Below, in pieces: positions 1 through 10,600 of a DNA stretch of 64,000 nt (the stretch's first letter is position 1; every line of letters starts with the position of its first letter). Made by a program: the position numbers and the translations under genes. Under the pieces are notes generated by a model. It had not been told where the DNA came from. It searched no databases and saw only the letters and a list, made by a program, of their open reading frames with translations. The stretch is from Hyperoodon ampullatus (lineage: Eukaryota; Chordata; Mammalia; Artiodactyla; Ziphiidae), in contig OX457060.1 in the NCBI GenBank assembly GCA_949752795.1, forward strand, positions 2,026,501 through 2,090,500, written 5' to 3'.

Positions 1-1160
1 CTGGGCACCAGCCACGTGTATAGCTACCATCCAGGAGACACTGGTGCACTAGAGGCAGCAGAATGTGAGAGCAAAGGTAGCGCCTGCCCTCCAAGGTCTC
101 TGGAAAGGATTACAGTCACCCCCAAGATGCATGCCTAATCAGAAGCTTGGCCCTCACTTAGCAGTCAGGATGATCAGTTAATAGTTTTCCTTTGCAGAAA
201 GATTGAGCTCCTGGGTCTGTTGCCTTTGCTGTGCCCTCGGGGTTGTAGCTGTTTAAGAACTCTTTCTCCTTGGGCTACAGTCCTGTAGGACCCATGAGTA
301 TAAACCCCACTGACCACCAGAGCCAGTTGATGTAGAGGTGTTCCTTAGCATCAGTTGCAAAAATCCAGGCACCAGACAGGGGCATGAGCTCCTTTCTGGG
401 TGACACCAATTATTACAGTTCCTTGGGACCCAGAACACAAGCTCCCCTGGCCTCCAGAGCCAGGTAACCAAGAATCATATCCTGGGTAGCAGCTGTAAAA
501 GTCAGGACACCTGATGTGTGTAAAAGTTCCCTTCTGAGAGATACTGGTGCTCTGGAGCACAGCAAAGGTGTAGTGCCTGCCAGTATTTGTTCCCAGAGCG
601 TTCCAGCAGGCTCCTAGATGTGTGTGTTGAACTAGATGCCTGCCCCTGTGATGGAGGTTTTAATATAAGCAGGTGAGCCTTATTCACTTTAAGTCTAGGC
701 ATGATTGGCTGCCTCTGAGCTGGACTCTGGGGTGGGTGAGTCCAAGCACATGAGCCCTCTAAGAGGTGTTTCTCATCACTATCATTTTGTGGGTCTTGGG
801 ACACAAGACCCATTGGTTTTCAAAGATTAGATGTTTTGGGGGATTATCTCTCCAGTGCATGTCTTAACAGCTGGGGTGCCCGATGTGGGGTCTGAACCCT
901 TTGCTCCTCAGGGAGCTTTGAGTTCCCTTCTGGTTGTTGGTTGCTATATCAGGGGTGAGGTTTCTGGTGAGATTGTGTCCCCATCTCCCCTACAGGCTTT
1001 TGTATGGTTTTCTTCTCTTTTACCCAATGTGTAGTTGTCACTCAGCCAGCCTTTAGGTTCTTGTTTCGAGAAGAAATTGTTCCATATTTAGCTGTAGATC
1101 CAGTGAGTCTGTCGGAGAAGGTGAGTTCAGGATCTTCCTACACTGCCATCTTGAACTGGT
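1..1160 (-). mobile_element. L1 5' region (5' UTR), minus strand
   Basis: Read on the minus strand from about 1160, the sequence opens with CAGTTCAAGATGGCAGTGTA, the kind of start seen in old mammalian L1 5' UTRs. It continues as GC-moderate, non-coding 5' UTR-like sequence with loosely repeated phrases to the window edge. Short open frames here are not genes. The family assignment is inference. Confidence 0.55.
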
Positions 1161-2027
1161 GATACTGTCTTTTTCATAATGCACAGAAAGCATTTGTGTG
1201 TCAAATTCTGATGGTTTCTTTCAGAAGAAGAATTCGTTGGTGAAAATGCATAAGAATATTAATATTTATTTCAAGGATCATGTTACCTTGGTCACATGTA
1301 ATACATACAATAACTTCTTTAAGAAAATGTAAAGGGTGTCACATGATCTTTATAAAAACCTTCATTCTATTACATGCCTATGTTAATAATCACTGAGTTT
1401 AGTGAACGTTGTTTTTGGCCTCATTGTATAACTAGTGTAAAAAGTTAAGCCCCAAATTCAATAATTGGCTTCTTCTGGTTAGGTTTAAAATAAAATTCAG
1501 AAAACTCTTCTTAAAAAATTTATATTTGCACTTGTTGACAATTAGGGAAAAAGAAAGAAAAGAGGAAAATAAATATTATTTGCAATCTCATCACCCAATG
1601 TTATTGGTGATTTGGGGGAAAAGTTTAATAACATTTGCTAATTGATTTCTCTTAATTTAGCTGGTACAGTGAAAAGAACATTAAATATTGGAAGGGAAGC
1701 AGAAAGCATATATAAGTGCAAGAATTGCCCCTAAATTTCTGGCATCAATGTTGATCTCAGAAGGATTGGAAGAGTTGTAGGGAGACACTGGTCCCAAGCC
1801 CCACTTGGATGGGCTTTCCTACCAGTAGGATCACCACTCATTAGTGCTGTCATTCAGCTTCTTCAGGGGTGCTTCTGTGAGTGGTAGATTCCGTTGATGG
1901 TACTCACTTATCAAGAATATTTTAGAAATGTTTCACGTCACAAGGAAAGAGTTAGGTTTCATAAAGTGTTTTTTTCCTTGGCAAGAGAATCTCTCAATTG
2001 GCCATGTGCACTTTGGGTCAAAGCAGT
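1161..2027. other. Intron sequence, nothing recognised
   Basis: AT-rich intronic DNA. No exon-like frame with splice sites and no repeat family I can name. Confidence 0.6.
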
Positions 2028-2232
2028 ACAGTTGACCCTTGAACAACGTGGAGGTTGGGGGCATCAACCCCTAATGCACTCGAAAATCCACATATAACCT
2101 TACAGTCAATCCTCCTTATCTGAGATTCCATATCCATGAATTCATGTAGTACTGTAGTATTTATTGAAAAAAAATCCATATATAAGTGGACTCATGCAGT
2201 TCAACCATGTTGTTCAAGGGTCAACCGTACAT
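2028..2232 (+). mobile_element. MER2/Tigger-like DNA transposon remnant
   Basis: Begins with CAGTTGACCCTTGAACAACG and ends with TGTTCAAGGGTCAACCGTA, giving complementary termini of a Tigger-type (Tc1/mariner superfamily) non-autonomous element. About 200 bp with a shortened interior. Confidence 0.75.
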
Positions 2233-2344
2233 AGTAACATTGGCCATGTTAGGTTCAGTGTTCTGAGAATGCCACTTGCTAAACTGGAATTTATTTTAAA
2301 ATTTGGGTAGACTTTTGAGAATGTATTTTAAAATTACACCTCAT

Positions 2345-2650
2345 GGGACTTCCCTGGTGGCACAGTGGTTAAGAATATGCCTGCCAATGCAGGAGACATG
2401 GGTTTGAGCCCTGGTCCGGGAAGATCCCACATGCCACGGAGCAACTAAGCCCGTGAGCCACAACTGCTGAGCCCGAATGCCACAACTACTGAAGCCCACG
2501 TGCCTAGAGCCCGTGCTCCACAACAAGAGAAGCCACCGCAATGAGAAGCCCGCACACCACACGAAGATTAGCCCCTGCTCGCTGCAACTAGAGAAAGCCC
2601 ACGTGCAGCAATGAAGACCCAACGCAGCCAAAAATAAATAAATAAATTTT
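2345..2650 (+). mobile_element. CHR-type SINE, long older form
   Basis: Starts GGGACTTCCCTGGTGGCACA with the tRNA-Glu-derived A and B boxes, followed by a longer body than the young copies and an AAATAAATAAATAAA tail. More diverged than the other CHR SINEs, so probably an older subfamily. Confidence 0.85.
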
Positions 2651-2718
2651 AAAAAATTAAAAGAAATAAAATTAGACCTCATGAAAAGATATAGAAGGTG
2701 GGTAAAAAAGTGCATGGA

Positions 2719-2937
2719 GGGCCTCCCTGGTGGCGCAGTGGTTGAGAGTCCGCCTGCCGATGCAGGGGATACGGGTTCGTGCCCCGGTCTGGGAGGATCC
2801 CATATGCCGCGGAGCGGCTGGGCCCGTGAGCCATGGCCGCTGGGCCTGCGCGTCCGGAGCCTGTGCTCCGCAACGGGAGAGGCCACAACAGTGAGAGGCC
2901 CGCATACCGCAAAAAAAAAAAAAAAAAAAAAAAAAAA
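2719..2937 (+). mobile_element. CHR SINE, young form
   Basis: tRNA-Glu-like head (CTGGTGGCGCAGTGGTTGAG), GC-rich body and a ~27-bp A tail. Flanked by a direct repeat ending AAAGTGCATGGA (before 2719 and overlapping the tail end at 2946). Confidence 0.93.
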
Positions 2938-3106
2938 GTGCATGGAATGATAATCATATTTGATTTTTTAAAAATCGTAATTTAGGTAGGGTCAGTGCTC
3001 CATGGTAAGTTACTTTAGTTACTACTTCTTCATTTCTCCTGGGGTAAAACAAAAGTAGTTCTGTTTAGAAAGTTAAGGTGATAGTGCTTTCCTAGTTAAA
3101 AAACAC

Positions 3107-3312
3107 TGTACAGTTGACTCTTGAACAACCTGTGGGTTAGGGGCACTGATCCCCGATGCAGTTGAAAATCTACATATAACTTGGCCCTTGTATCAGTATC
3201 TGTTCTGAATCCACAGATTCAGCCGACTTTGGGTGGTGTAGTACAGTAGTACATATTTATCGAAAAAATCCATGTATAAGTGAACCTGCACAGTTCAAAC
3301 CGTCAACTATAT
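3107..3312 (+). mobile_element. Second MER2/Tigger-like remnant
   Basis: Begins with GTACAGTTGACTCTTGAACA and ends with CAGTTCAAACCGTCAACTAT, and shares the interior phrase of the copy at 2028-2232. It is more diverged and its right terminus is degraded. Confidence 0.7.
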
Positions 3313-3424
3313 ATGTGGATATCTAAGTTGTTTACTTTGTTAGAAACCCATTAAGGAAATTCCTGTGCGTGTGATCATGAGAATATTCATGCTGAGGCTG
3401 TTGAAACTTACTCCTGCAGCTTAG

Positions 3425-3635
3425 TTTTTTTTTTTTTTTTTTTGCGGTACGCGTGCCTCACACTGTTGTGGCCTCTCCTGTTGCGGAGCACAGGCTCCGG
3501 ACGTGCAGGCCCAGCGGCCATGGCTCACAGGCCCAGCCGCTCCGCGGCATGTGGGATCCTCCCAGACTGGGGCACGAATCCACGTCCCCTGCATCGGCAG
3601 GCGGACTCTCACCCACTGCGCCACCAGGGAAGCCC
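3425..3635 (-). mobile_element. CHR SINE, young form
   Basis: Reverse orientation: T tract, body, then the tRNA-like head ending ACCAGGGAAGCCC. The 16-bp TSD CCTGCAGCTTAGTTTT is at 3413-3428 and 3634-3649. Confidence 0.93.
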
Positions 3636-3684
3636 TGCAGCTTAGTTTTGATGTCAAGGGCATTACTGCACTACATGCAGTAAT

Positions 3685-4132
3685 AAAACTACTCGTTTTA
3701 TTGCGCTTCACTCTCTAATGCTTTGCCGATATTGTACTTTTTTACAAATTGAACTTTTGTGGCAACCTTGTGTTGAACAAGTCTGTTGGCACCTTTTTTC
3801 TAACAGCATTTGCTCACTTCATGTCTCTGAGTCCCATTTTGGTGATTCTTGCAATATTTCAAAACTACCAACATAAAGATTATGACTCACTGAAGGCTCT
3901 GATGATGGTTAGCATTTTTTTTTTTTAGCAATAAAGTGTTTTTAAATTAAGATATATACATTGTTTTTTAGACATAATACTCTTGCACACTTAGTTGACT
4001 ACAGTACAGTGTAAACATAACATTTATATGCACTGTGAAACCGAAAAAATTCATGTGACTCATTTTATCACAGTATTTGCTTTATTGTGATCTGGAAGGA
4101 ACCTGCAGTATCTCTGAAGTATGCCTGTACTT
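3685..4132 (-). mobile_element. Tigger1-like DNA transposon, internally deleted
   Basis: The left edge reads TCGTTTTATTGCGCTTCACT and the right edge CTGAAGTATGCCTGTA, the two ends of a Tigger1-type element with CAGGCATAC termini. About 450 bp remain of an element normally over 2 kb, so the transposase is gone. It adjoins the SINE at 3425-3635. Confidence 0.7.
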
Positions 4133-4879
4133 AATACCTTAAAGAGGAATTAAAGAGATTGAGTAGATAGGTTCCTTAGTAAAGATTTGAAGATTACAGG
4201 TTTGGCCTGGGGACATAAAAGATGTTTAGAAATGTAGCTGTCAATGATTTGCTGCTTCATTGATTAGGTTGCTGGAAGTTGATTAAGTTTCTATAGGTAA
4301 AGTGTTTTTACCAAACACTAATTATAGGAATCTGTTCAATAGAGTTTGTCTGTGAAATTGTAATTTCACTGTGTTATTGGTAATATGTTTATAATCTACT
4401 TTGAATAGCACATGGTAGAAGAACTAGAATATACAGCTTTAAGTTTTTGTCAGTTTTATTTGTTTGAAAGTTTCAGGCCTAGAAGCAGTTAGTCCTATGG
4501 TATAAACCAGTGCTACTGAAATGACAGGTCCATGGTGAGATGAAAGGATTGCACCAGAATGTAAAGTAGTACATTGCACCCTTCACTTCACAGAAAGTTT
4601 TGCTGTATAAAAATGTCAGTTGCACTAAGCAGTGTGTTTTGTAACAGTTGATTTACATTCTGCTTCAAGGTTCTTATCTCACACTGGATTGCTGTTGTGA
4701 CCAGCTCCAGCCCATCTGCAGATCATACTTGGAGGAGTACTAGTATAAACAACTTGTTTCATAAGTGAATGATCTGTTTTCTGATTACATTGTTGGGATT
4801 GGATTGGTTTTAATGGACGTTTCTGCTGCTGTTACCTTCTAATGCCCTACAGAGCAGTTAGAGCTAATGAAACAAGTAA
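4133..4879. other. Intron sequence, possible old DNA transposon
   Basis: Mostly featureless. Around 4510-4745 there is a diverged stretch (CCAGTGCTACTGAAATGACA to GATCATACTTGGAGGAGTAC) that may be an old hAT element. No gene. Confidence 0.45.
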
Positions 4880-5040
4880 GGAATTTGGAGTCCTGGCTGT
4901 GCCTTTTCTCAGCTGAATGGCCTTGGACAAATAATTTAACCTCTCTGAGCCCATTTCATCATGTCTAAAATTAGGATATAATCCCTATGTTCCCGTGTTG
5001 TTGTGAAGATTGAGTTACTCTTTAAGAAACCACTTTGAAA
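4880..5040 (+). mobile_element. MIR SINE
   Basis: CTTGGACAAATAATTTAACC, then TCTCTGAGCCCATTTCATCA and TGTTGTGAAGATTGAG follow the MIR core and 3' half. Confidence 0.8.
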
Positions 5041-5463
5041 ACTCTAAAGTGTAGTTAAAACGATATTATCCATACCGACAGTTTTCAAACCTTCGCTTCC
5101 ATTTCTCTAATGCCATCTCTTGCTCTCAGCTATTAACCTCTTTCTTCCTCCTCTTTTTCTTTAAGAAATTTAGATATTGTCGCGTGCCCATTATGAACCA
5201 GACTCTGGTAAATAAATGAAATTAAATAATCTTTTCTTCACATTTTATATTTATGCTTGCCTTACATAGTAAATGAAAAGAAAAATGGTTCTACAAAGCT
5301 CGTGAGAAAAAACAGTGATCATCTGCCCTAGTCCTCTGAACCTAGGATTCTTGCTTCTCTGAGGCAGTCATTTCAGTGTCTTTTACTCTTTTTTTTGTTT
5401 GTTTGTTATTCTCTTCATATTTCTATATAACATTTTATGGCAATATTCTTAATTTTCAGTTTT

Positions 5464-5635
5464 AACTTTAATTTATCTAATAACTTGCTGCTAATAATAT
5501 AATGTATTATATATATAATATATATAATATGTAATATATATTATAATATATATAATGTAATATATATAATATAATATAATATATAATAACTTTAATTTAT
5601 CTAATAACTTTAATTTATCTAATAACTTGCTGCTA
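5464..5635 (+). repeat. AT-rich tract between 30-bp direct repeats
   Basis: A 30-bp sequence starting AACTTTAATTTATCTAATAA and ending CTTGCTGCTA occurs at 5464-5493 and 5606-5635. An 18-bp partial unit lies at 5588-5605, and about 95 bp of TA/TAA-rich, self-complementary sequence fills the middle. Confidence 0.85.
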
Positions 5636-5639
5636 TGAA

Positions 5640-6660
5640 AATTAAGGGCTTTGCTCTCATATACAATTTCCATCCCCTCATCCTGCCAGAATTGTATATC
5701 TTAATTTTTCGTTAGGTCAGTGTTTAGTGTTTATATCATTAAGATGGTAATTATTATTTACAACTGAGTCAGATAGCGTAATAATAATCAAACTTATTTC
5801 TTGTGCAATGTTTTTGTTTTCTGGGGCATTAGTAACTGTCTCATTTTTATTTGCTTTTTAAAAAAGTACCTTCTCAATGATAAGAAGAATTGATAATGCC
5901 AATATCTAGATTTGCCATGGATCTCTTTCTATCTTTTATTGCTTCTGCTTTTTTTCACTTTTGTTGTCTTATCTTCTTGTGTGTGTGGGGTTACTTTCTG
6001 AGTGGGTTATCAAGCACTGTATTTGTAAAATTATTTGAAGAAATAGTTTAAGACACAGAATAGTGTTTTTTTTCCCTTTGGAGAAAGTTTAGGTTGTTTT
6101 TTCCAAGTTCCTGGAGTCCCTAGCACTTTGGAGATGCCTGGGGACAGACATTAGCACTCTCTTAAGATCATCTTAAACTGATTTCAGAGATTCAGATGTC
6201 TACAGTTGATTGGCAGTTTCAAGAAGGCCTGTTCTACATCTGGCCCATTCTTACTCCTAGGGTACAGCCTTTCAGGGTCCCAACTCAAAGCAAGGAGGGG
6301 TTCAGAGCTGTCTTGGGCACCAAATCTTTTATTCTCTTAGCCCCTTGAAGTTATCAGAACCCCCATTCGGCCTCTTATCCTTTCAGCTGACTTCTCTACT
6401 TTCAGTTAATACTTGCCCCAAACTCTGGGCTCACCTCCCTCCACCTCTAGCCTAGCCCAGATGCTGACCTGGTAATTCTTCCCTATCATGTTAGCGCTTG
6501 ACTTCAGGCACAGTTTTTAAGAAATCTTACTTATATAGTTGTCCTCAGTGTATATGGACTGGCTCACAATACCTAGTCTGCCATTACCAAATGTTAAAGT
6601 CTGAAAGATTCACATTTAACTAACAACATCCTGAGTGAAATTTACTACTAAGTTCTACAG
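5640..6660. other. Intron sequence, nothing recognised
   Basis: T-rich DNA without gene or named repeat. Confidence 0.55.
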
Positions 6661-6664
6661 CCAA

Positions 6665-8300
6665 TCAAACTTTCAACCAGATGTGAAAAGAGAATAAAGG
6701 TATTTTCTGACATATGCAATCTCAAAAGAATGTTCTACCAAAATGAGAAGTAAACTTATGAAGAAGATGACAGAGAATTTTGTTAAAAAGCAAAAAGCAG
6801 AAAAGCACAAAAAGCCTCCAGAATAATGGTGAAGGGAGTTCCCAAGATGACAGATATACAGGTAGCCTAGAGTAACTAACCAGTATTTGAGAATGGCAAG
6901 CTCCAGGAAGGATGTTTTCACAGGAAGAAATAAAGTAAAAGAAAGGAAAGGAAATTATAATAGCTATGTTTACTGTGTTGAAGGAGATAAAAGATAAGAC
7001 TGAGCATTTCAGGAAAGAATTGGAAACTATTAAAAGGTGAGTGGAAATCATAATGTTGAAAAATAGAATAAATGAAATTAAGGCCTTAAAGATTAAGAGA
7101 TAGTTGGTGAACTGGAAGATATGACAGAAGAAAATGTTTGGAATAAAGCACAGACAGAATGATAGAAAATATAGAAGAGAGGAGAAGAGAAAAGATGATA
7201 CAGTGAGAAGGTCAAATATGAGTGTTTTGGGAATCCCTGAAGGAGAAAACAAAGTGAGAATGGGCTAAAGCAGTATTTGAAGATAAATTGACTGAGATTT
7301 TGCCAAAAGTGAGGAAGGCCATGTACTTAAGAAATCCAGAAACCTCAACAAGATAAACAAAAAGAAATATTTACCTAGGTTGAAAGACAAAGAGGACATC
7401 TGAAAAGTTATCAAAGAAAACAAAATAAAACAAAACGAGATATTTACCAAGAAAAAAAGGTGATCTACAAATGGCTTCTAACAGCCGACTTGTCAGCTAA
7501 AACAGTGAAAGCCAGAAGACAATAGAATGATGTCCACAAAGAAATGACTTTTTTCCCTGCCAAACCAGAAATAAATTCTATACCCAGAATAAAGGTGAAA
7601 TCAAGACATTTTCAGATCAACAAAGATTGAGAGAATTTGTCACTAGGAGTCCTGCACCAAGAAAATACTAAAAGAATGTTCTTCAAGCAGAAGGAAAGTG
7701 ACCCCAGATGGAAGCTCAAGAGATAAAGGAAGAAACGAAAGGCAACAGTAAATATGTGGGAAAATCTAAATGAATATTTACTGTATATAACAAGAGCCTT
7801 CAGTTGAACATATATGTGGAATTATGATGGCATTTCAGTCAAGTTGGTGGGGGGGTAAATGGAATTAAAGTATTTCTGTAGTCCTTGGGTTGCCTGGGAA
7901 TTGGTAAAACTAATGTTAATGTTAGCTAATGTTAATCTAATTAACATTAGTTAAGTCTAATGTTAATTAGTTAAGTTTTAATCTTGAGAGAACCATTAAA
8001 AGTATATAGTAATATGTTAATAGAGTATATGTCTTCTAAGCTAACAGAAGGAGAAAAGTGAAGTAAGAAGTTATCAGCCCCAAAGAAGGCAAGAAAGGAG
8101 AGAAAAAGGAGCATAGGAACGTAGAGCTTATTAAGTACAAATAGCACTTAGTAAGACAACAGATATAAACCCAAAGAGGTCCGGTAAATGTAAATGTACT
8201 AAATGGCTTAATTAAAAGATAAAAATTGTCCAACTGGGTAAAGATAATTGAACTCAATTATTTGATGTTTATAAAGATACAGCAAAGTTGAAAGTAAAAT
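6665..8300 (+). mobile_element. Ancient L1/HAL1-type ORF1 region
   Basis: Purine-rich + strand sequence with degraded L1 ORF1-like phrases such as AAGGCCATGTACTTAAGAAA and GAAAGCCAGAAGACAATAGA, then AAGACATTTTCAGATCAACA. All frames are broken. HAL1 (an ORF1-only L1 relative) is as likely as a plain old L1. The minus-strand open frames here are antisense to it. Confidence 0.6.
7926..7950 (+). repeat. Perfect 11-bp hairpin
   Basis: CTAATGTTAAT, loop CTA, ATTAACATTAG. The left half recurs at 7957-7967. Probably a chance product of a short TTAATGT repeat. Confidence 0.7.
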
Positions 8301-8439
8301 ATAAAATTAAAATATATACCATACAAACACTTTGAATAGAGAGATGGTGTAGCTAAACTGTACTTGAAGCAGAAGCAGTGAACGTTACCAAAGGTGAAGA
8401 GAAACACTTCATAATGATAAAATATGAAATCTCCATATA

Positions 8440-8920
8440 TGTAACTGTAGCAGATATTCTTATTGGCCTGTATCACATCCTCCTTGCCCCCTCATTTCAC
8501 CTGGATATTACATACAGCCCACTGTGTACTGCCAGCATCTCACTACACTGTGCTTCTCTTTCTGGAAACTTAAAAGCTGCTCAGGTGAAACCTGGGATTG
8601 TGGGGGCAGTTAACACTCCTGGGGCAAGCCTCAAGCAGTGGAGGGACTGGAATCAATGGATAAACTCTCCAACTTCCCATCCCTTAGAGGGACAATTCTG
8701 AAACACATTCTGTTTGGTTCCTTGGTGAGTTCCCTGTGGGAGTGGCTCCAGCGCTTACTGCAGAAATCAGCTCAGTAACACACTTTATTGGCTTTCCTTC
8801 CTTCTCTGGATCTCTCTCGTCATTTCCTTACTGTGTTTCCTGGGATCACCTCCAATTGCCTACCTGCCCTAAAATCTACACTTTTGGGAGAACTCAAACT
8901 AAGACAAAAAAAAAATCTGA
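8440..8920. other. Unassigned repeat-like segment
   Basis: A compositionally distinct, C/T-richer stretch inside old L1 sequence, ending AGAACTCAAACTAAGAC. It resembles the end of an old LTR element, but I cannot name the family and see no gene. Confidence 0.3.
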
Positions 8921-8974
8921 ATTTGTAAGTATCTAATTAATTTTAAATTTCTCTCTGTTTCTCTTTCTGTATGC

Positions 8975-9310
8975 AAAGAGTGACAGAACTACAGGGAGGA
9001 ATAGATGAAGCCACAATTGTAGTTGGGGGTTTTAACCCAATTTTCGTAGTAACTGATGGAACAAGAGACAGATATCAGTAGGGATGTAGATTTGAGCACC
9101 ATGATCAACAAACTTGACCTAATTTATATATACAGAACATTGCACACGAGAACTGTGGTGTATGTTTTTTTCTAGCACAAGCAACTCTTTCCAAAACTGA
9201 CCATATGATAAATCTTGACACAATTCAGTGTCTTGAAATAATGGAGTATGTTCTTTGAACATAGTGGAAACAAGTTACAAAAAGATAGCTAAATACTAAA
9301 AACCCTTTAA
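8975..9310 (+). mobile_element. Ancient L1 ORF2 endonuclease-region fragment
   Basis: Degraded phrases typical of the L1 endonuclease region, such as GTAGTTGGGGGTTTTAACCC and AAACTTGACCTAATTTATAT. Probably the same old element as 6665-8300. Heavily decayed. Confidence 0.6.
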
Positions 9311-9639
9311 CATACTTTTATAAATGTTTTTCTCAGTTTATTGATTTTTAATTTTAATGGGATTTTTTCAAATATAGAAGTTTCACATTTTGCAGAGTCA
9401 AATCTGTCATTCTCAAATGACTCTCATTACTTTTAAGCTCTGTTTCTCCCTATCCAGGAATTCAGTAAATACTCATTTAAATCAAAAAAGATTTTTTAAA
9501 GTAGTTTTTTCTATTTTATTGTCTATATTTAATCATTCCTCTGGTTTGAACTTCAGAATCACTTTTTTGTTCCAAAAAAGAATTCTACTAGAATTTTTAA
9601 TTGCAATTGTATTAACTGCTTGTTCTTATAAGAATTTTA

Positions 9640-9900
9640 TTTTTGCATTTTTTTATTCAGGTATAATTGAGATATAACATTATATTAATTTAGTTATACA
9701 ATGTAATGATTCGATATTTGTATATATTGTGAAATGATCACCACAATAAGTCTAGTAACATCTGTCACCATACATAGTCACAAAATTTTTTTTTCTTGTG
9801 ATGAGAACTTTTAAGATCTACAGTTTTTTTATTTTTAAATTACCATTCTGTATTGTGATTGAGATTACTACTTACTGTTCCCAATTCTTCCTTTCCCTTC
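9640..9900 (-). mobile_element. Old L1 3' end, minus strand
   Basis: Contains TTCAGGTATAATTGAGATAT, GATTCGATATTTGTATATAT and GAAATGATCACCACAATAAG, the usual reversed 3' UTR of L1M-type elements. No coding content. Confidence 0.75.
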
Positions 9901-9904
9901 TACC

Positions 9905-10500
9905 TATTAGTAGATGAAATGCTAACTGGTTATTGAGAGATGTAGAGAAGTGCTGATGGATATTGATGGAAGTGAGGGCTGGGCATGAGCTAGCTGTGGC
10001 TGGCATCAAACCACTGAAAAATGGGTTAGGATAACATGCTTACTCTGGCTGGTGAAACTGGTTTTCTTTGAAGTGGGGTAAATGGTAAAGCAGGTACAAG
10101 TCTCCTGCTGTCTTTCTGTCTGATGTTACTATTCTGTACTTTGATTTATAGAATTTATTCTTGAAGTCTTACAGAGTTTTGTTCCATATTTTTAGATTCC
10201 AAGGTTCTTGTAACTTTATCTCTCTTAATTTTTTGTGAGGTTTTTTTTGATAAAAAGGGTTGGGGAGAATAAATGAGACAGAGGAAGTTTCCCTCTAAAC
10301 CTAAAATTCTAGAACAATTGCTCATTTTCCACTTTTTGGCGTTGTTATGGATTATTAAATAATTAGATATTTGACTTTCTGAGAAACTGTACAGTTGAGA
10401 ACGTGTATTCACAGATAAGTACAAAGGTTATTTCCTATTTTTGTGTTTCATGGTTATTGTTTCAATGCTAATAGTGAAAAATGCTACCACCTCTCTGCTT
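9905..10500. other. Intron sequence upstream of exon A
   Basis: No repeat recognised. The last 20 bp form the polypyrimidine tract of the exon A acceptor. Confidence 0.55.
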
Positions 10501-10504
10501 TTAG

Positions 10505-10600
10505 GTTGGAATGCTGCGTCAGCAGGTTGAAGAACATGAAAAAGTCAAGCAAGAGATGACCATAGAGTATAAGCTGGAGTTAAAGAAACTACATGAAGAA
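10505..10600 (+). CDS. CEP63: CEP63 exon A (residues ~75-106)
   Basis: 96 nt, phase 0 at both ends, 32 residues starting [18 protein letters not shown]. The acceptor is a pyrimidine stretch ending TTTTAG and the donor is GAA|GTAAGA. It is the first CEP63 exon in the window. The exon encoding the preceding residues is not in the 10.5 kb upstream, so the intron before it exceeds that length. Confidence 0.95.

Noticed and set aside
2679..2957. Families of 60-130-codon open frames with shared phrases ([28 protein letters not shown]) repeated across the window
   Set aside because: They all fall inside CHR SINEs read in different frames and recur at every SINE copy. They are repeat translations, not genes.
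6722..7252. 176-codon minus-strand open frame with many hydrophobic residues
   Set aside because: Antisense to purine-rich old L1/HAL1 ORF1 sequence. The Phe/Leu/Ser-rich content is the complement of AAA/GAA-rich codons.
1..10504. Search for the preceding CEP63 exon (residues before ~75)
   Set aside because: No frame with the expected CEP63 sequence and splice sites occurs in this stretch. The exon must lie upstream of the window.
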